A stretch of 64,000 nucleotides of DNA from Chersky-840 sp963838775 (lineage in GTDB: Bacteria; Actinomycetota; Acidimicrobiia; Acidimicrobiales; UBA8190), in NCBI GenBank assembly GCA_963838775.1, contig CAWISP010000009.1, positions 62,001 through 126,000 of the forward strand, read 5' to 3'. The translations under genes and the position numbers were made by a program. The notes under the pieces are model-generated. The model did no database searches. It saw only the letters and a program-made list of their open reading frames with translations, and was not told where the DNA came from. Shown here piece after piece: positions 34,955-43,125 of the stretch. Numbering within the stretch: position 1 is the first letter of the stretch; every line of letters starts with the position of its first letter.

Positions 34955-35025
34955 CTTCTAAAAGAGAGATGAGTTGACGGAACCCCTGTTCCCTTCTAGA
35001 GTCCATCTTAGTATCCGTTAGAAAG
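34955..35025. promoter_or_regulatory. candidate operator half-sites between regulator and folE
   Basis: TTCTA occurs at 34956-34960 and 34994-34998, and its complement TAGAA at 35019-35023. The last two form an inverted repeat spanning the -10 and start region of the predicted folE promoter, and the first lies just upstream of the regulator's own ribosome binding site. A repressor bound here would block both genes. Confidence 0.35.
34974..35002 (+). promoter_or_regulatory. candidate folE promoter
   Basis: A -35 element TTGACG (34974-34979) is separated by exactly 17 bases from a -10 element TAGAGT (34997-35002). Transcription would start near 35009, about 30 bases before the folE GTG. The match to the sigma-70/SigA consensus is good for actinobacterial DNA. 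Confidence 0.5.
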
Positions 35026-35037
35026 AGGGACAACCTA

Positions 35038-35658
35038 GTGACCAGCACCCTTACGACCGCAGGGCAACGCAACGGTCGTCTCCGGGTCGTCGCCGACAGT
35101 CAGGCCATCGACATCGAATCGGCACAGCGAGCGGTCTTCGACCTGCTCGTGGCCCTGGGCCGCGATCCCAGTTCCGAACACCTGGCCGAGACACCTCGTC
35201 GGGTGACAGCCGCGTTCGCCGAACTGCTCACCCCGGAGTCGTTCGATCTCACCACCTTTCCCAACGACGAGTCCTACGACGAGTTGGTGGTGGCACGTGG
35301 CATTCCCTTCCGGTCGGTTTGCGAACACCACCTGCTCCCGTTCAGCGGAGTCGCCCATGTCGGCTACCTGCCCGCGCACCGGATCCTCGGGCTGTCCAAG
35401 CTGGCCCGGATCGTGGACCGGTTCGCCGGTGATCTGCAGACCCAGGAACGGCTCACCAAGAACGTCGCGGACTGGCTCGACCGCCATCTCGAGCCGAAGG
35501 GGGTGGGCGTGGTCATCGAAGCCGACCATGCCTGTATGTCACTGCGAGGCGTGCGGGCGCACGGTGCACAGACCCTCACCTCGGCCATGCACGGCACCCT
35601 GCGCGACGATGCCCGGTCGCGTCAGGAGTTCTTCGCCCTCACCGGAACGCGGGCGTAG
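35038..35658 (+). CDS. folE: GTP cyclohydrolase I
   Basis: 206 residues from GTG 35038 with GAGGGA upstream. Zinc and catalytic residues are present: Cys95, His97 and His98 in SVCEHHLLPF, the second Cys in ADHACMSLRGVR, and QTQERLTKNVADWL as in type IA enzymes. It makes dihydroneopterin triphosphate from GTP for folate or biopterin synthesis. No other folate gene (folP, folB, folK) is near; instead it is followed five bases later by a flavoprotein reductase and preceded by a divergent regulator, so this copy may serve a special pterin rather than housekeeping folate. Confidence 0.95.
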   Translation: MTSTLTTAGQRNGRLRVVADSQAIDIESAQRAVFDLLVALGRDPSSEHLAETPRRVTAAFAELLTPESFDLTTFPNDESYDELVVARGIPFRSVCEHHLLPFSGVAHVGYLPAHRILGLSKLARIVDRFAGDLQTQERLTKNVADWLDRHLEPKGVGVVIEADHACMSLRGVRAHGAQTLTSAMHGTLRDDARSRQEFFALTGTRA

Positions 35659-35663
35659 TTCCC

Positions 35664-36881
35664 GTGCCGTCACCGCAGACATTCGTGATCGCCGGGGCCA
35701 GTCTGGCGGGAGCCAAAGCCGCCGAGACCCTGCGGGGTGAGGGATTCGACGGACGGGTCGTGCTGGTGGGGGAGGAACCGTTCCGACCCTACGAGCGGCC
35801 CCCGTTGTCAAAGGGCTATCTCCGTGGCGAAGTCGGCTTTGAAAAAGCCGCCGTCCACGGCGCGGATTTCTACCAAGAGCACGACATCGACCTTCTGACT
35901 ACGACGGCGGTGCGAAGCGTCGATCCGGTTGCCAAGAGAGTGACTCTCGATCCCGGCGGTGAGATCGGATACGACCAGTTGCTCCTCACCACCGGGGCGA
36001 CGCCCAGGACACTGTCGATCCCGGGGGCGGATTTGGCCGGGATCCACTACCTGCGCAGCCTTGCGAGCTGTGACGCCTTGCGCGCCGCCATTGGCGAGGC
36101 GAGCAGGGTCGTGGTCGTGGGTGGGGGGTGGATCGGGTCCGAGGTGGCGGCATCGGCCCGTCAGATGGGCAAGGAGGTGGCATTGGTCGAAGCCGCCGCA
36201 GTTCCTCTCGAGCGCGTGCTGGGGGCCGAGGTGGGGGCCATCTTCAGGGACCTTCACGACGAACACGGGGTGGAATTGCATCTCGGGGTGGGTGTCGAGG
36301 GTTTCGCCGGCCACGGTGGGGCGGAAGAAGTCGCGCTGGCCGACGGCACCGTCGTGGCGGGCGACGTGTTCGTGGTGGGCGTCGGGGTTATGCCGCGCAC
36401 CGAACTGGTCAAGGGCACGGGGGTGGTGCTCGACAACGGCATCGTGGTCGACAGCCATCTGGCCAGCGCGACGCCGGGGATCTGGGCCGCGGGCGATGTA
36501 GCCAACGCCTACCACCCCCTCTTCGGTACCCACATCAGGCTCGAACACTGGTCGGCGGCGCTCAACCAGGGCCCGGTCGTGGCCAAGAACATGCTCGGGC
36601 AGCGCGTCGCCTACGAGAAGGTTCCCTACTTCTTCTCGGACCAGTACGACCTGGGTATGGAGTACAACGGGTTTGCCCCGACCTGGGACCAGGTCGTCTA
36701 CCGCGGCGACAAGAGTCGCCGGGAGGTCATCGTCTTCTGGCTCGACAAGGGGAAAGTGGTGGCGGGGATGAACGTCAACGTGTGGGACGTTGCCGATGAC
36801 ATCGCCGAACTGGTCCGAGCCAAAAAGACCGTGGACCCCGATCGGCTGGCCGACGCGTCGTTCGAGCTCACCGCCCTGTAG
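35664..36881 (+). CDS. FAD-dependent NAD(P)H oxidoreductase, ferredoxin-reductase type
   Basis: 405 residues from GTG 35664. First dinucleotide fold FVIAGASLAGAKAAETLRGE, conserved YERPPLSKGYL, second NAD-binding fold VVVVGGGWIGSEVAASARQM, and FAD motif GIWAAGDVAN; C-terminal domain YFFSDQYDLGMEYNGFAPTW as in rhodocoxin/putidaredoxin reductases and AIF-like proteins. It passes electrons from NAD(P)H to a ferredoxin or directly to an oxygenase. Joined to folE (five-base gap), it may regenerate a reduced pterin or work with a pterin-dependent enzyme; that link is inference from position only. Confidence 0.88.
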   Translation: MPSPQTFVIAGASLAGAKAAETLRGEGFDGRVVLVGEEPFRPYERPPLSKGYLRGEVGFEKAAVHGADFYQEHDIDLLTTTAVRSVDPVAKRVTLDPGGEIGYDQLLLTTGATPRTLSIPGADLAGIHYLRSLASCDALRAAIGEASRVVVVGGGWIGSEVAASARQMGKEVALVEAAAVPLERVLGAEVGAIFRDLHDEHGVELHLGVGVEGFAGHGGAEEVALADGTVVAGDVFVVGVGVMPRTELVKGTGVVLDNGIVVDSHLASATPGIWAAGDVANAYHPLFGTHIRLEHWSAALNQGPVVAKNMLGQRVAYEKVPYFFSDQYDLGMEYNGFAPTWDQVVYRGDKSRREVIVFWLDKGKVVAGMNVNVWDVADDIAELVRAKKTVDPDRLADASFELTAL

Positions 36882-36913
36882 GCACTCGTTGGGGAGGGAC
36901 CGGAACGCGTTGC

Positions 36914-38924
36914 TCAGCGCGCCGGGGCGCGGCTCCCGTCGCGATGGCGCTCGACGAGCGTGAGCAGCTCGTCGACGATGCGACCGAGCTGGAAGTCCTT
37001 GGGTGTGAAGACCGCGGCGACGCCTTTGCCCCGCAGGACCTCGGCGTCCTCGGGGGGGATGATGCCCCCCACCACGACCGGGGCGTCGACGCCCGCTCCT
37101 CGGAGGCGGTCGAGCACCTCGGGGACCAGCTCGAGATGGCTCCCCGACAGGATCGAGATGCCCACGACGTCGACGTCCTCGTCGCGCGCCGCCACCGCGA
37201 TCTGCTGGGGACTGAGGCGGATGCCCTGATAGATCACCTCGAAGCCGGCGTCGCGGGCCGCCACCGCGATCTGCTCGGCCCCGTTGGAGTGCCCGTCGAG
37301 GCCGGGCTTGGCCACGAGCAGGCGCGGAGGCCCCCCCGAGCGCTGGGCCAGGAGCCGGGCGCGCTCGACGGGCTTCGGCGAGCTCGGCCCCGCGGTGCCC
37401 GACCCCACCACTGACACCGGTCGGGGCCCGGTACTCGCCGAACACCTCTCGCAGCGCCCCTGCCCATTCCCCGGTGGTGCCCCCGGCGTGGGCGAGGGCG
37501 ATGGTGGCCGGCATGAGGTTCTCGCTCTCGTCGGCCGCCACCCGTCGTAGCTCGTCGAGCGCCGTTCGCACCGCGGCGTCGTCCCGCTGCGCCCGCCACG
37601 CGGCCACGTCGGCACGTTGTTGCGCCTCTTCGGCGGGGTCCACCTTCAAGATCGTGGTCAGGCCGTCGTCGGCGGTTTCGAGCGGTGAGGGCTCTGTCTC
37701 GGTGAAGGAGTTGACCCCCACCACGACGAGTTCTCCCGTCTCGATGCGGCGCACCCGCTCGGCCTGGCTGCGCACCAGGCGGCGCTTCAACTCCTCGACC
37801 GCCTCGAAGGCGCCACCGAGCTCGAGCACCTCCTCAAGCTCTACGCCCGCCGCCTCCGCGAGCTCGGCCGTCTTCGCCTCGATCACGGTGGAGCCCTCGA
37901 AGATGTCGTCGTACTCGAGCAGATCGGTCTCATAGGCCAGGATCTGCTGGATCCGCAGCGACCATTGCTGGTCCCACGGCCGGGGCAGACCGAGGGCCTC
38001 GTTCCACGCCGGCAGCTGGATCGCCCGGGCCCGCGCGTCACGCGACAAGGTCACGCCGAGGGCCTCGAGCACGATGCGGGGGACGTTGTTCTCGGGCTGG
38101 GCCTCGGTGAGTCCGAGCGAGTTGACCTGCACGCCGTAGCGGAACCGCCGCAGTTTGGGGTCCTCGACCCCGTAGCGCTCCAGGCAGATGCGGTCCCACA
38201 TGCGCGTGAGGGCCCGCACCTTGCACGTCTCTTCGACGAAGCGGATGCCGGCGTTGACGAAGAACGAGATGCGCCCCACCACGGCGGGGAGCTCCGAAGG
38301 TTCGATCTTCCCTGAGTCGCGTACCGCGTCGAGCACGCCGATCGCCGTCGCCAGCGCGTAGGCGACCTCCTGGACGGGCGTGGCGCCCGCCTCTTGCAGG
38401 TGATAGCTGCAGACGTTGATCGGGTTCCACTTCGGGACCTCGCGCACCGTGTACGCGATCATGTCCACGATCAAGCGGCGACTGGGCCCCGGGGGGAAGA
38501 TGTAGGTGCCGCGCGACAGGTACTCCTTGACGATGTCGTTCTGGGTGGTGCCCTGCAGCTGGCGGTGGTCCACGCCGGTGTCCTCGGCGTAGGCGATGTA
38601 CAGGCCGAGCAGCCACGCCGCGGTGGCGTTGATGGTCATCGAGGTGTTCATGTCCCCGAGAGGGATGCCCTCGAAGAGCTCGGCCATATGTCCAAGGTGG
38701 ACGACGGGGACGCCCACCTTGCCCACCTCGCCGGTGGCCTCGGGCGCGTCGGGGTCGTACCCGGTCTGGGTGGGCAGGTCGAAGGCGATCGACAGCCCGG
38801 TCTGGCCCTTGGTGAGGTTGGTGCGGTAGAGCTGGTTCGACGCCCGGGCCGAGGTGTGGCCCGAGTAGGTGCGCATCATCCAGGGTTTGTCCCGGCCACG
38901 ATCCCGAGGCGCCACGTCGCTCAC
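36914..38924 (-). pseudogene. ethylmalonyl-CoA mutase (MeaA type), broken by one frameshift
   Basis: The catalytic TIM-barrel part is intact in the first frame: MMRTYSGHTSARASNQLYRT, GLSIAFDLPTQTGYDPD, QGTTQNDIVKEYLSRGTYIF, WNPINVCSYHLQEAGATPVQ, YGVQVNSLGLTEAQPENNVP, WNEALGLPRPWDQQWSLRIQ. These blocks match MeaA/Ecm rather than ordinary methylmalonyl-CoA mutase. After FGEYRAPTGVSGG the frame becomes nonsense, while the next frame supplies the B12-binding domain (LLVAKPGLDGHSNGAEQIAV with the DxHxxG motif, VGISILSGSHLELVPEVL, FTPKDFQLGRIVDELLT). One extra base, near 37,400-37,430, is enough. It may be a sequencing error, a true mutation, or recoding. The enzyme converts ethylmalonyl-CoA to methylsuccinyl-CoA. 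Confidence 0.85.
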
Positions 38925-39016
38925 CTCTCCATTCTCCCCCCGCTCCCGCCCGTACTCGCCTTCCGCCCCCGTGGGCCGGCCCGGAGCGCGACGGGCACCG
39001 CGTCCGGCAGGGACGA

Positions 39017-39871
39017 TTACTTGCGGTAGTCGAAGAAGCCCCGACCCGACTTCCGCCCGAAGAGCTCGGCGGCCACCATGCGCCGCAGCAGCGGCATGGC
39101 CGCGTAGTTGGGGTCACGGAACTCGCCGTAGAGGGCGTCGAGGATGGCGAGGCTCGTGTCCAGGCCCACCAGGTCGAGCAGGGCGAAGGGGCCCATGGGG
39201 AACCCGCACCCTCCCTTCATGGCGGTGTCGATGTCGTCGCGGCTGGCCACGCCGTTCTCGAGCAACCGGACGGCATTGTTGAGGTAGGGGAACAGGAGGG
39301 CGTTCACGATGAAGCCCGCCTGGTCCTTCACCTCCACCGGCGTCTTGCCGCATGCCTCGGCCAGCGCCTTGGCCGCCGCCACGGTGGCGTCGGAGGCGGT
39401 GATGGGCCGGACTACCTCGACGAGGCTCATCACCGGCGCGGGGTTGAAGAAGTGGATGCCGCAGACCTGGTCGGGGCGCCCCGTCTCCATCGCCATCTCC
39501 ACCACCGGGAGGGTGGAGGTGTTGGTGGCCAGGATCGTGTGCTCCGGGCAGATGCGGTCGAGCTCGGAGAAGAGGTGCTTCTTCACCCCGAGATCTTCGA
39601 CGACGGACTCGATGACGAGGTCGCAGCCGGCCAGCTCGCCCAGGTCGGACACGGCCGTGACCCGCGACAGCGCCCCGTCCCGGTCGGCCTCGGGCAGCTT
39701 GCCCTTCTCCACCTGTCGCGCCAGGGACTTCTCCATGGCCGCGACCATGGCATCGGCCGTGCTCTGGGCCCGGGAGCGCAGGACGACCTCGATGCCGTGC
39801 ACGGCGATGGTCTCGGCGATGCCCGAGCCCATGATCCCCGAGCCGACGATTCCCACTCGTTTGATCGACAT
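39017..39871 (-). CDS. 3-hydroxybutyryl-CoA dehydrogenase
   Basis: 284 residues, typical length for PaaH/Hbd. NAD-binding GSGIMGSG at 10-17, catalytic ESVVEDLGVKKHLFSEL, ATNTSTLPVVEMA, FFNPAPVMSLVEVVRP (catalytic His just before), and the C-terminal domain NALLFPYLNNAVRLLENGVA, GCGFPMGPFALLDLVGLD, RKSGRGFFDYRK. It reduces acetoacetyl-CoA to 3-hydroxybutyryl-CoA or runs in reverse in beta-oxidation. Lying between the mutase and the short-chain dehydrogenase on the same strand, it probably feeds the route toward crotonyl-CoA. A crotonase is not in the window. Confidence 0.93.
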   Translation of the reverse strand: MSIKRVGIVGSGIMGSGIAETIAVHGIEVVLRSRAQSTADAMVAAMEKSLARQVEKGKLPEADRDGALSRVTAVSDLGELAGCDLVIESVVEDLGVKKHLFSELDRICPEHTILATNTSTLPVVEMAMETGRPDQVCGIHFFNPAPVMSLVEVVRPITASDATVAAAKALAEACGKTPVEVKDQAGFIVNALLFPYLNNAVRLLENGVASRDDIDTAMKGGCGFPMGPFALLDLVGLDTSLAILDALYGEFRDPNYAAMPLLRRMVAAELFGRKSGRGFFDYRK

Positions 39872-39937
39872 GGGCCGTATGTTACCGGCCGGTTACCTGT
39901 ACGGCCCGTCCGACGGCCCGGGCCTGACGGCGGGCGC

Positions 39938-40789
39938 TCAGCCGCCCGAGATGCGCAGCGCCCGGCGCATGAAACGGGGCCCGGTCTCGATCATGAGGCG
40001 GGGCGACACTCGGTACAGCCGCCACGGGATGCGGGCGTGGCGCGGGGCCACGACGATGGGCCGGTTGCGCGCCACCCCGTCGAGGACGTCCTCGGCCAGC
40101 GACGAGGCGGGATAGGCACCCCCGATCATCTTGGTGAGCAGCGTCCGGGCGTTGGGGGCGTGGACGACGGCGGGGAGATCGGGAGGGTTGCCCTTGTCGA
40201 GCAGGGGTGTGTCGATCACCCCGGGGCAGACGACGCTGACCCGGACGCCGTGCTCGGCCCCCTCCATGCGCAGGCTCACGCTGAGGCCGACCACGCCGTG
40301 CTTGGTCATGCCGTAAGGCGTCAGCATCGGTGACGGGAGCAGGCCCGCCAGCGACGCCGTGTTCACGATGTGGCCACGACCCTGGCCCACCATGACGGGG
40401 TAAGCGGCCACGACGCCGTGTACCACGCCGCGTAGGTTGACGTCGATGGCGCGGTTCCAGTGGGCGAGGGTGAGCTCGCTCACGGGACCGACGACGGCGA
40501 CCCCGGCGTTGTTGAACATGAAGTCGAGATGACCGTGGTCGTGCGCCGTGCGCGCCACGAGGGTGGCGACGGCCTCGGGGTCGGTCACGTCGAGGGCGAC
40601 ACCCGACACCCGGCCCGGCGGTCCTGCCGCCAATGCGTCGGCAGCGTCCTTGACGCCGGCTTCGTCGATGTCGGCCAGGATCACGGTGGCACCGCGCCGC
40701 GCCAGCGCGCCCGACACCGCTTTGCCGATCCCCGAGGCCGCCCCGGTGACGATGGCCACACGCCCTTGGAAATGGGTGCCGACCGCCAC
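39938..40789 (-). CDS. short-chain dehydrogenase/reductase
   Basis: 283 residues from GTG 40789. Cofactor motif TGAASGIG at 15-22, LDVTDPEAVATLV, NNAG, catalytic Ser in VNTASLAGLLPSP and YGMTK. The aspartate in ILADIDEAGV after the second strand favours NAD(H). The C-terminal extension (PWRLYRVSPRLMIETGPRFM) is longer than in minimal SDRs and amphipathic, as in lipid or steroid-type SDRs bound to membranes. Substrate unknown. First gene of the minus-strand group sdr-hbd-ecm. Confidence 0.88.
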   Translation of the reverse strand: MAVGTHFQGRVAIVTGAASGIGKAVSGALARRGATVILADIDEAGVKDAADALAAGPPGRVSGVALDVTDPEAVATLVARTAHDHGHLDFMFNNAGVAVVGPVSELTLAHWNRAIDVNLRGVVHGVVAAYPVMVGQGRGHIVNTASLAGLLPSPMLTPYGMTKHGVVGLSVSLRMEGAEHGVRVSVVCPGVIDTPLLDKGNPPDLPAVVHAPNARTLLTKMIGGAYPASSLAEDVLDGVARNRPIVVAPRHARIPWRLYRVSPRLMIETGPRFMRRALRISGG

Positions 40790-40881
40790 GGGGCGAGCCT
40801 AGGCCCGGCACGCGCGTCGGGCCACGGGTCGGCGCCGGTCCGGTCCCGGGTGCAGCGTCGCCCACCCCTACAGTGACGCCC

Positions 40882-41565
40882 ATGGTTGCGACGACGGGGC
40901 GGTGCGGTCCGTTGGCCCTCGTAGGTGGGGGCGAATGGAGCGACGGGTGCGATTTCGACATCGGCCTCCTGGCGGCGTCGGGCGGCGACGAGGTGCTCGT
41001 GTTGCCGACGGCGGCCGCCTACGAACACCCCGACAAGGCGGTGGCGACGGCCCAGGCGTGGTTCGCCCGGCTCGGGGGTCGGGCCCGGGGACTGATGGTG
41101 CTCGGCCGCGCCGACGCCGAGGACGAGGCCAACGCTGCGCAGGTCCGGTCCAGCCGTTTCGTCTATCTCGGCGGGGGGTCACCCATGCACCTGCGGTCGG
41201 TGCTGAAAGCCTCGCCGGTGTGGGAGGCGTTGCTCGACGCGTGGCGCCAGGGGGCGGTGGTGGCCGGCTCCTCGGCGGGCGCCATGGTGCTCACCGATCC
41301 CATGGTCGACCCCCGCGGCGGGGCGTTGACCGTCGGGCTGGGCATGGTGCAGGAGCTGGCCGTGATCCCGCACTTCGGCGACGAAAACGCCGAGAAGGTC
41401 CATCGGTCGATCGCCCTGGCGGCACCGGGACTGCCCGTCGTGGGCCTCCCCGAGCGCACCGCGCTCATCCGTGACCCCGACGGGGGGTGGAGCCAGGCGG
41501 GGCAGGGCGAAGCGCAGGTGTTCGTGAGCGGCCAGCCCGCCGGGCTCGACGCCCTGCCGCACTGA
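40882..41565 (+). CDS. Type 1 glutamine-amidotransferase-like / peptidase S51 family protein
   Basis: About 227 residues from ATG 40882 (GTG 40873 is possible). The fold signatures are PLALVGGGEWSDG, VLVLPTAAAYEHPDKAVA, SRFVYLGGGSPMHLRSVL, the nucleophile elbow VVAGSSAGAMVLTD with the catalytic Ser, and a His in VIPHFGDENAEKVHRSI. Cyanophycinase and dipeptidase E share this catalytic Ser; the exact substrate is open, and no cyanophycin synthetase gene is nearby. It is divergent from the SDR gene and convergent with the cyclophilin gene. Confidence 0.8.
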   Translation: MVATTGRCGPLALVGGGEWSDGCDFDIGLLAASGGDEVLVLPTAAAYEHPDKAVATAQAWFARLGGRARGLMVLGRADAEDEANAAQVRSSRFVYLGGGSPMHLRSVLKASPVWEALLDAWRQGAVVAGSSAGAMVLTDPMVDPRGGALTVGLGMVQELAVIPHFGDENAEKVHRSIALAAPGLPVVGLPERTALIRDPDGGWSQAGQGEAQVFVSGQPAGLDALPH

Positions 41566-41575
41566 GCCGGCCGGG

Positions 41576-42130
41576 TCAGTCCGACTCGGTGATCGTCACC
41601 GACTCGATGGTGACCTTCTCCTTGGTCTTGCCCGAGCTCGATCCGACGGCGTCGATGGCGGCGACGACGTCGAGACCGGCCACCACCTTGCCGAACAGCG
41701 AGTAGCTGGGTGGCAGGCGCATGCCGTCGGGGCCCGAGATGACGAAGAACTGGCTCCCGTTGGTGTCGGGCCCGGCGTTGGCCATCGCCAGCGATCCCAG
41801 CTCGTAGCGTCCCGGCGCGGGGAGCTCGTCGGCGAACTTGTAGCCGGGGCCGCCGGTGCCGGTGCCGGTGGGGTCGCCGCCCTGAAGCACGAAGCCCGGG
41901 ATGACACGGTGGAAGACGATGCCGTCGAAGTAGTGGTAGCGGGCGAGGAACACGAAGCTGTTCACCGTCCGGGGTGCTGCCTGGGGGTCGAGGGCGATCG
42001 TCATGGACCCCTTCGAGGTGACCATGGTGGCGGTGTAGCGCTTGGCCGTGTCGATGACCATGGGAGGCTCGCCCTTGAAGGATCGCCGCTGGGGGCTCGA
42101 GCCGTCGGCGGCGGGCAGTTCGACGGACAT
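41576..42130 (-). CDS. peptidyl-prolyl cis-trans isomerase, cyclophilin type (cytoplasmic)
   Basis: 184 residues with no signal peptide. The cyclophilin domain covers almost everything: TVNSFVFLARYHYFDGIVFH, RVIPGFVLQGGDPTGTGTGG (active-site Arg), NTNGSQFFVISGP, YSLFGKVVAGLDVV. The short Pro/Ser-rich N-terminus is specific to the actinobacterial form. It speeds proline isomerisation in folding proteins. The second, membrane-anchored cyclophilin gene lies just upstream on the same strand, so the pair may come from duplication and be cotranscribed. Confidence 0.93.
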   Translation of the reverse strand: MSVELPAADGSSPQRRSFKGEPPMVIDTAKRYTATMVTSKGSMTIALDPQAAPRTVNSFVFLARYHYFDGIVFHRVIPGFVLQGGDPTGTGTGGPGYKFADELPAPGRYELGSLAMANAGPDTNGSQFFVISGPDGMRLPPSYSLFGKVVAGLDVVAAIDAVGSSSGKTKEKVTIESVTITESD

Positions 42131-42230
42131 GGTGGTCCTCCTGTCGGGGGTTGTTCGGGAACGGTACCCGGGAACGCGAAGCCCCCGAACCGAGCCGTGC
42201 CGACCTGCCGTTCTGTGGGGAATGGCCGGT

Positions 42231-43004
42231 CTACGAGGACGAGATCGTCACCGACAGCATGCGGTGGATCACCTTGGGAGGGACGCCGCTGGCCGACGGG
42301 TTGGCGTTGCCGTCTTCGTTGATCTTCATGGCCACGTCGATGCCCGACGTCACGTGCCCGAAGAGCGAGTAGCTCGGTGCCAGGGTGGCACCCTCGGACC
42401 CGGTGACGACGAAGAACTGGCTCCCGTTGGTGTTCGGGCCCGAGTTGGCCATGGCCACGGCGCCGACGGGGTACTGCGGGCTCGTCTTGGCGGGGAGCTC
42501 GTCTTTGAACGCGTACCCGGGGCCGCCGGTGCCGGTCCCGGTGGGGTCACCGGTCTGGTCCATGAAACCGGGCACCACCCGGTGGAAGGTCACGCAGTTG
42601 AAGAACTTCTTCTCGGCGAGGAACACGAAGTTGTTCACCGTGATCGGTGCCTGCTTGGCGTCAAGGGTGATGACGAAGGTGCCGACGTCGGTCTTCACCG
42701 CCGCCGTGTAGGTCTTGGCCGTGTCGATGGTCATGGCCGGGGGGCTCTTCCACGACGGCTTGTGCAACACGGTCTTGGGGCTCGACGCGCAGCCTCCCGC
42801 CACGGCGGCGTTGTCGGCCTTGTCCTGGGCGGTCAGGACCGTCTTGCCCGGCTTGAGGAGGAAGTAGACGCCGATGACCACCGCGGCGACCACCACGATG
42901 GTGATGACGCGCCGGACCCGGGCACGCCGGCGGCGCTGGCGCTCCAAGGCCGCCATCTTCGCTTCGCGCGCCGAGCGCTTGCGGGCTCGTTTCTCGGTAG
43001 GCAC
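42231..43004 (-). CDS. peptidyl-prolyl cis-trans isomerase, membrane-anchored cyclophilin
   Basis: 257 residues from GTG 43004; the longer frame to 43592 is antisense to aspartokinase and rejected. A strongly basic N-terminus (PTEKRARKRSAREAKMAALE, RQRRRRARVRR) precedes one membrane helix VITIVVVAAVVIGVYFLL, so the cyclophilin domain (TVNNFVFLAEKKFFNCVTFH, RVVPGFMDQTGDPTGTGTGG, NTNGSQFFVVTGSEGA, YSLFGHVTSGIDVA) lies outside the membrane. It probably helps folding of exported proteins. A Cys pair (GGCASSP and FFNCVTF) could be redox active. Confidence 0.92.
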   Translation of the reverse strand: MPTEKRARKRSAREAKMAALERQRRRRARVRRVITIVVVAAVVIGVYFLLKPGKTVLTAQDKADNAAVAGGCASSPKTVLHKPSWKSPPAMTIDTAKTYTAAVKTDVGTFVITLDAKQAPITVNNFVFLAEKKFFNCVTFHRVVPGFMDQTGDPTGTGTGGPGYAFKDELPAKTSPQYPVGAVAMANSGPNTNGSQFFVVTGSEGATLAPSYSLFGHVTSGIDVAMKINEDGNANPSASGVPPKVIHRMLSVTISSS

Positions 43005-43125
43005 GGCCCGCCACCCTACCGGCCGCCGCGGTGGCAGATCGCTCGCCGTCCGTCCGGGCACCACCCCGGGAGGGCTGACGGTGCCGTGCCGGTAGGGGGT
43101 CCGCACGCCCGGTAGCTTCGACGTC

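Noticed and set aside
43005..43125. Possible lysine riboswitch before aspartokinase
   Set aside because: The 121-base gap is too short and no lysine riboswitch core could be recognised.
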